In this document: positions 61,736 to 64,000 of the stretch, piece by piece
Numbering within the stretch: position 1 is the first letter of the stretch
How the letters are laid out: every line of letters begins with the position of its first letter
Origin: Corallococcus coralloides DSM 2259
Lineage (GTDB): Bacteria; Myxococcota; Myxococcia; Myxococcales; Myxococcaceae
Assembly: GCF_000255295.1 (NCBI RefSeq)
Contig: NC_017030.1
Coordinates: 7,414,328 to 7,478,327 of the forward strand
Length of the DNA: 64,000 nucleotides
Direction of reading: 5' to 3'
Translations under genes and position numbers: made by a program
The notes under the pieces: generated by a model
What the model was told of the DNA's origin: nothing
The model's database searches: none
What the model saw: only the letters and a program-made list of their open reading frames with translations

Positions 61736-62059
61736 CTAGGGGGCGCGCTGCTCCCGCTCGGCCTTCTGGATGAGCTCCAGCAGGGAGCGCAGGTGCGGCT
61801 CCGTCACGGGCTCCACCAACCGGACCGAGTGCCTCCGACCGCCGTCGTCCTCGATGGTGACGGAGTAACTCGTCCGGTCCGCGCCCCGCTGGGGGGAAGC
61901 CCCCACGGTGGCCGGCTGCTCGAAGAAGCGGGCCTCTCGCACCTCCCGCTGGAGCGCCTCCGCCGTGGCGGGAGGCAGGGCCGCCAGGTCCACGGTGCGG
62001 GGCCTGGCGAGGCCCGGGAAGAAGGCGACGCCTCCCTCCCGTTTGAGCTCGATTCGCAT
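61736..62059 (-). CDS. Emfourin-like protealysin inhibitor
   Basis: This 107-residue protein (MRIELKREGGVAFFPGLARPRTVDLAALPPATAEALQREVREARFFEQP..., then SYSVTIEDDGGRRHSVRLVEP) matches the emfourin family (protealysin inhibitor). Emfourin is a slow tight-binding inhibitor of thermolysin-like M4 proteases, encoded in the same operon as its target. Here it lies 17 bases downstream of an M4 protease gene on the same strand. It has no signal peptide, so it protects the cytoplasm from active enzyme. The stop is 3 bases from the convergent RTX gene stop. Confidence 0.85.
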   Translation of the reverse strand: MRIELKREGGVAFFPGLARPRTVDLAALPPATAEALQREVREARFFEQPATVGASPQRGADRTSYSVTIEDDGGRRHSVRLVEPVTEPHLRSLLELIQKAEREQRAP

Positions 62060-62076
62060 TCGGTCGACTCCAGGGC

Positions 62077-63228
62077 CTAGTGCTTGCGCTCCACCGGCTG
62101 CGCGGCCTGCTTCTGCATCTGCGGCGTCCAGGCCGGCTCGCCTGCCCGCTCCTTGGAGGCCTTGATGCCCACCTGGTTCCAGGCGTCACGCACGATCTTC
62201 TCCTCGTCGCCGCTGCCGTAGAGGCGGGCGGCCGCCGTTACGGTGAGCCGGGCGAAGGAGAGGAACGAGGCGTTGGGCTTCAGCCGGGGGTCGCGCAGCG
62301 TCTCCAGCCAGATGAGGCCAGCCTTCTCCCACGCGTAGCCCTTCAGGTTGGTGGCCGCGATGCAGAAAGCCTTGTTGGGAATGCCGGAGTTGATGTGCAC
62401 GCCTCCGCCGTCTTCAAACGTCTTCACGAAGTCCTTCATGTGGGCCGGCTGCGGGTCCTTGCCAAGCATCTGATCGTCGAACGCGGTCCCCGGGTCCTTC
62501 ATGGAGCGCAGGGCCTTGGCCTGGACCTTGTCGGTGAAGAGTCCCGCACCAATGAGCCAGTCGGCCTGCTCCGCCGTCTGATTCAACAGTCGCTGCTTCA
62601 CGAGCGAGCCGAAGACGTCCGACATGGACTCATTGAGCGCGCCCGACTGGTAGAGGTACTCAAGAGGCCCCTCGAACTCCGTCACGCCGTGGGCGAGCTC
62701 GTGACCGATGACGTCCACCGAGATGGTGAAGCGGTTGAAGAGGTCGCCATCGCCGTCGCCGAACACCATGCGCTCGCCGTCCCAGAAGGCGTTGTTGTAG
62801 TTGCTGCCATAGTGGACGTGCGCGTTGAGGGGCATGCCGTTCCCGTCAATCGAGTTGCGCCCGAAGACCTCCCAGTAGAGGTCGTAGGTCCCGCCCAGGC
62901 CGACGTAGGCCTCGTCGACCGCCGGGTCACCCGTGTCGTCGCCTCCCTCGTTGCGAGCCACCGTTCCCAGGAAGTTCTCGGTGTTATGCATGTCGTAGAT
63001 GGTGCGGAGCTTCTGGGTCTCCATGGCCATGAGGCGGGGCGCCAGTCGCCTGCCCAGTTGGGGCGCGCTGAGGCTCGACAGGCGGATGGCGCGCAGGGTG
63101 GTGTCAACGGAGAGAGTCCGCAGGGCCTTCGCACGCTGCTGTGGCGAGCCGTTCTGGGCAATCTGCCGGTTGACGTACGGCGGCACGATGCAATGGTGGG
63201 AATGCCAGATCCTGGAGTTGCAGCACAT
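62077..63228 (-). CDS. Protealysin-like M4 family metalloprotease
   Basis: This 383-residue thermolysin-family protease has the short protealysin-type propeptide rather than a signal peptide: residues 1-65 with the conserved HCIVPPYVNRQIA (Pro-Pro-Tyr at 16-18). The catalytic domain has VIGHELAHGVTEFEG (His176, Glu177, His180), GALNESMSDVFGSLV with third zinc ligand Glu200, and GGGVHINSGIPNKAF with the transition-state His. AGGAG lies 8 bases before the ATG at 63228. The downstream inhibitor gene completes the typical protealysin-emfourin operon. Such proteases act inside the cell or are released by unknown means and have been linked to actin cleavage and invasion in Serratia. Confidence 0.92.
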   Translation of the reverse strand: MCCNSRIWHSHHCIVPPYVNRQIAQNGSPQQRAKALRTLSVDTTLRAIRLSSLSAPQLGRRLAPRLMAMETQKLRTIYDMHNTENFLGTVARNEGGDDTGDPAVDEAYVGLGGTYDLYWEVFGRNSIDGNGMPLNAHVHYGSNYNNAFWDGERMVFGDGDGDLFNRFTISVDVIGHELAHGVTEFEGPLEYLYQSGALNESMSDVFGSLVKQRLLNQTAEQADWLIGAGLFTDKVQAKALRSMKDPGTAFDDQMLGKDPQPAHMKDFVKTFEDGGGVHINSGIPNKAFCIAATNLKGYAWEKAGLIWLETLRDPRLKPNASFLSFARLTVTAAARLYGSGDEEKIVRDAWNQVGIKASKERAGEPAWTPQMQKQAAQPVERKH

Positions 63229-63346
63229 CACCAATCTCCTTTTGAAACGGGTACCCAAGGACGATGGTGATGACTCAGGGCGGTGCTCGGGACACGGCAC
63301 GGCATGGGCTCCCCGGTCGCCAGGGAGCCCGTTCGGCGACTCGCGC

Positions 63347-63793
63347 TCAGGCCTGCTCGCGCGGCGCCACGACCAGCTTCGCCAGCGCGTCGCGCAACCG
63401 GTCGGGCATGGCCACGGCCCTCCGCGTCCGCCGGTCCACGAAGACGTGCACGAAGTGGCCGTGCGCCGCCGCCTGCTCCTCCCCTTCCTTGAAGATGGCG
63501 ATGCCGTAGGTGACCGAGCGGTTGCCCAGCCTGTCCACGCACAGGCCCGCGCGCAGGCGGTCCGGATACGCGAGCGGCGCGCGGTAGGCGCACTTCGACT
63601 CCACCACCAGCCCGATGACCTCGCCCGTGTGGATGTCCAGGCCGCCCTCGTGGATGAGGTAGTGGTTCGCGACCGTGTCGAAGTAGCTGTAGTAGGTGAC
63701 GTTGTTGATGTGGCCGTACACGTCGTTGTCCATCCACCGCGTGGTGATGGGCAGGAAGAAACGGTAGCGGTCGGCCGTCTCTGCGTCGGACAC
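63347..63793 (-). CDS. Acyl-CoA thioesterase (hotdog, YbgC/FadM type)
   Basis: This 148-residue hotdog-fold enzyme should hydrolyse acyl-CoA esters. ITTRWMDNDVYGHINNVTYYSYFDTVANHYL carries the catalytic Asp (the D-x-x-G-H-x-N-N motif), followed by SKCAYRAPLAYPDRLRAGLCVDRLGNRSVTYGIAIFKEG. It starts at GTG 63793 with GGAGGG 11 bases upstream. The 118 bases before the protease gene hold no clear terminator. The chain-length preference is unknown. Confidence 0.88.
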   Translation of the reverse strand: MSDAETADRYRFFLPITTRWMDNDVYGHINNVTYYSYFDTVANHYLIHEGGLDIHTGEVIGLVVESKCAYRAPLAYPDRLRAGLCVDRLGNRSVTYGIAIFKEGEEQAAAHGHFVHVFVDRRTRRAVAMPDRLRDALAKLVVAPREQA

Positions 63794-63817
63794 GGAAAGA
63801 AGCCCTCCAGGTTCGGG

Positions 63818-64000
63818 TTACCAGTAGCGCAGCGCCTGGTGGAACAGCTGCGTGAGGACGGGCCGGGTCATCTCCCGGGGCGCGTTCTGGAGCAGGCGCT
63901 GCTGCGGGAAGGCGCCCTCCGTGAGCGCGTCCACGTCCTCCGCCGTGTAGCCCACGCCCGAAAGGCCATTGGGCACGTCCACCGCGCGCATGAGCTGGAC
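63818..64000 (-). CDS. Iron-containing alcohol dehydrogenase, C-terminal end only
   Basis: The last 60 codons of a minus-strand gene enter from the right edge and stop at TAA (63818-63820). The peptide VQLMRAVDVPNGLSGVGYTAEDVDALTEGAFPQQRLLQNAPREMTRPVLTQLFHQALRYW fits the C-terminal helical end of iron-dependent alcohol dehydrogenases (the 'x-G-[IV]-P-x-x-L-x-x-x-G-[VY]-x-x-x-D-[IV]-x-x-L' and 'NPR-x-x-T' region). The stop is 25 bases upstream of the thioesterase start, so the two may be co-transcribed. Confidence 0.7.
   Translation of the reverse strand, partial: VQLMRAVDVPNGLSGVGYTAEDVDALTEGAFPQQRLLQNAPREMTRPVLTQLFHQALRYW

Overview
The window is high-GC DNA with the marks of a myxobacterium of the Myxococcaceae (Corallococcus/Myxococcus type): a MYXO-CTERM sorting tail (protein ending at 37037), many lipoproteins of unknown function, ECF42-type sigma factor, LytS/LytTR signalling, and secreted or effector-like hydrolases. 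No rRNA, tRNA, intact insertion sequence, integrase or CRISPR array was seen. It reads as chromosomal and gene-dense, with many monocistronic genes and several convergent pairs whose stop codons nearly touch.

Layout. 1-6.9 kb: a truncated MORN-like repeat gene, a TetR regulator with a likely operator, then two large minus-strand proteins without signal peptides (a GH23 muramidase fused to a second putative peptidoglycan-hydrolase domain, and a 1131-residue all-helical repeat protein). 6.9-12.4 kb: a membrane protein, a lipoprotein hydrolase, a LytS-LytTR two-component pair, a Cys-rich lipoprotein and an aminopeptidase P. 12.7-17.1 kb: three GT4 glycosyltransferases, with a ten-unit degenerate tandem repeat array between two convergent ones. 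17.2-25.2 kb: a DUF2007/zinc-ribbon protein, a DUF4082 lipoprotein, a PDZ protein, an ECF42 sigma factor and a stand-alone EF-G. 25.7-34.2 kb: a metzincin protease, TyrA with C-terminal chorismate mutase, a Tat-exported hydrolase, a methyltransferase, a helix-turn-helix/citrate-synthase fusion and small exported proteins. 34.3-39.7 kb: a MYXO-CTERM sugar-dehydrogenase-like protein and an ADOP-type permease.

39.7-42.1 kb holds the most striking gene: an 803-residue protein with the sequence hallmarks of the double-psi beta-barrel RNA polymerases of the eukaryotic RNA-dependent RNA polymerase (QDE-1/RDR) and YonO type: DGxG, R-x6-KG, DYDGD and a downstream TDxxK motif. It stands alone, between a permease and an esterase.

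42.3-51.6 kb: esterase, GNAT, an alpha/beta hydrolase lacking its nucleophile serine, dienelactone hydrolase plus MFS transporter, an exported TPR protein, an M91 effector-like metallopeptidase and small proteins. 51.7-54.5 kb: a MarR regulator next to hmgA-fah (tyrosine/homogentisate catabolism), with apparently leaderless promoters. 54.6-58.5 kb: the Hen1-Pnkp RNA repair operon. 58.6-64 kb: an OprP-type porin, an RTX/M91 metallopeptidase, a protealysin-like M4 protease with its emfourin-type inhibitor, a thioesterase and the end of an iron alcohol dehydrogenase.

Themes. RNA metabolism appears twice (the polymerase-like protein and Hen1-Pnkp). Predation or contact toxicity is suggested by four large cytosolic-looking effector-like proteins. 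Tyrosine is both made (TyrA) and degraded (HmgA-FAH). All calls rest on reading the sequence and on remembered family motifs; no database search was run.
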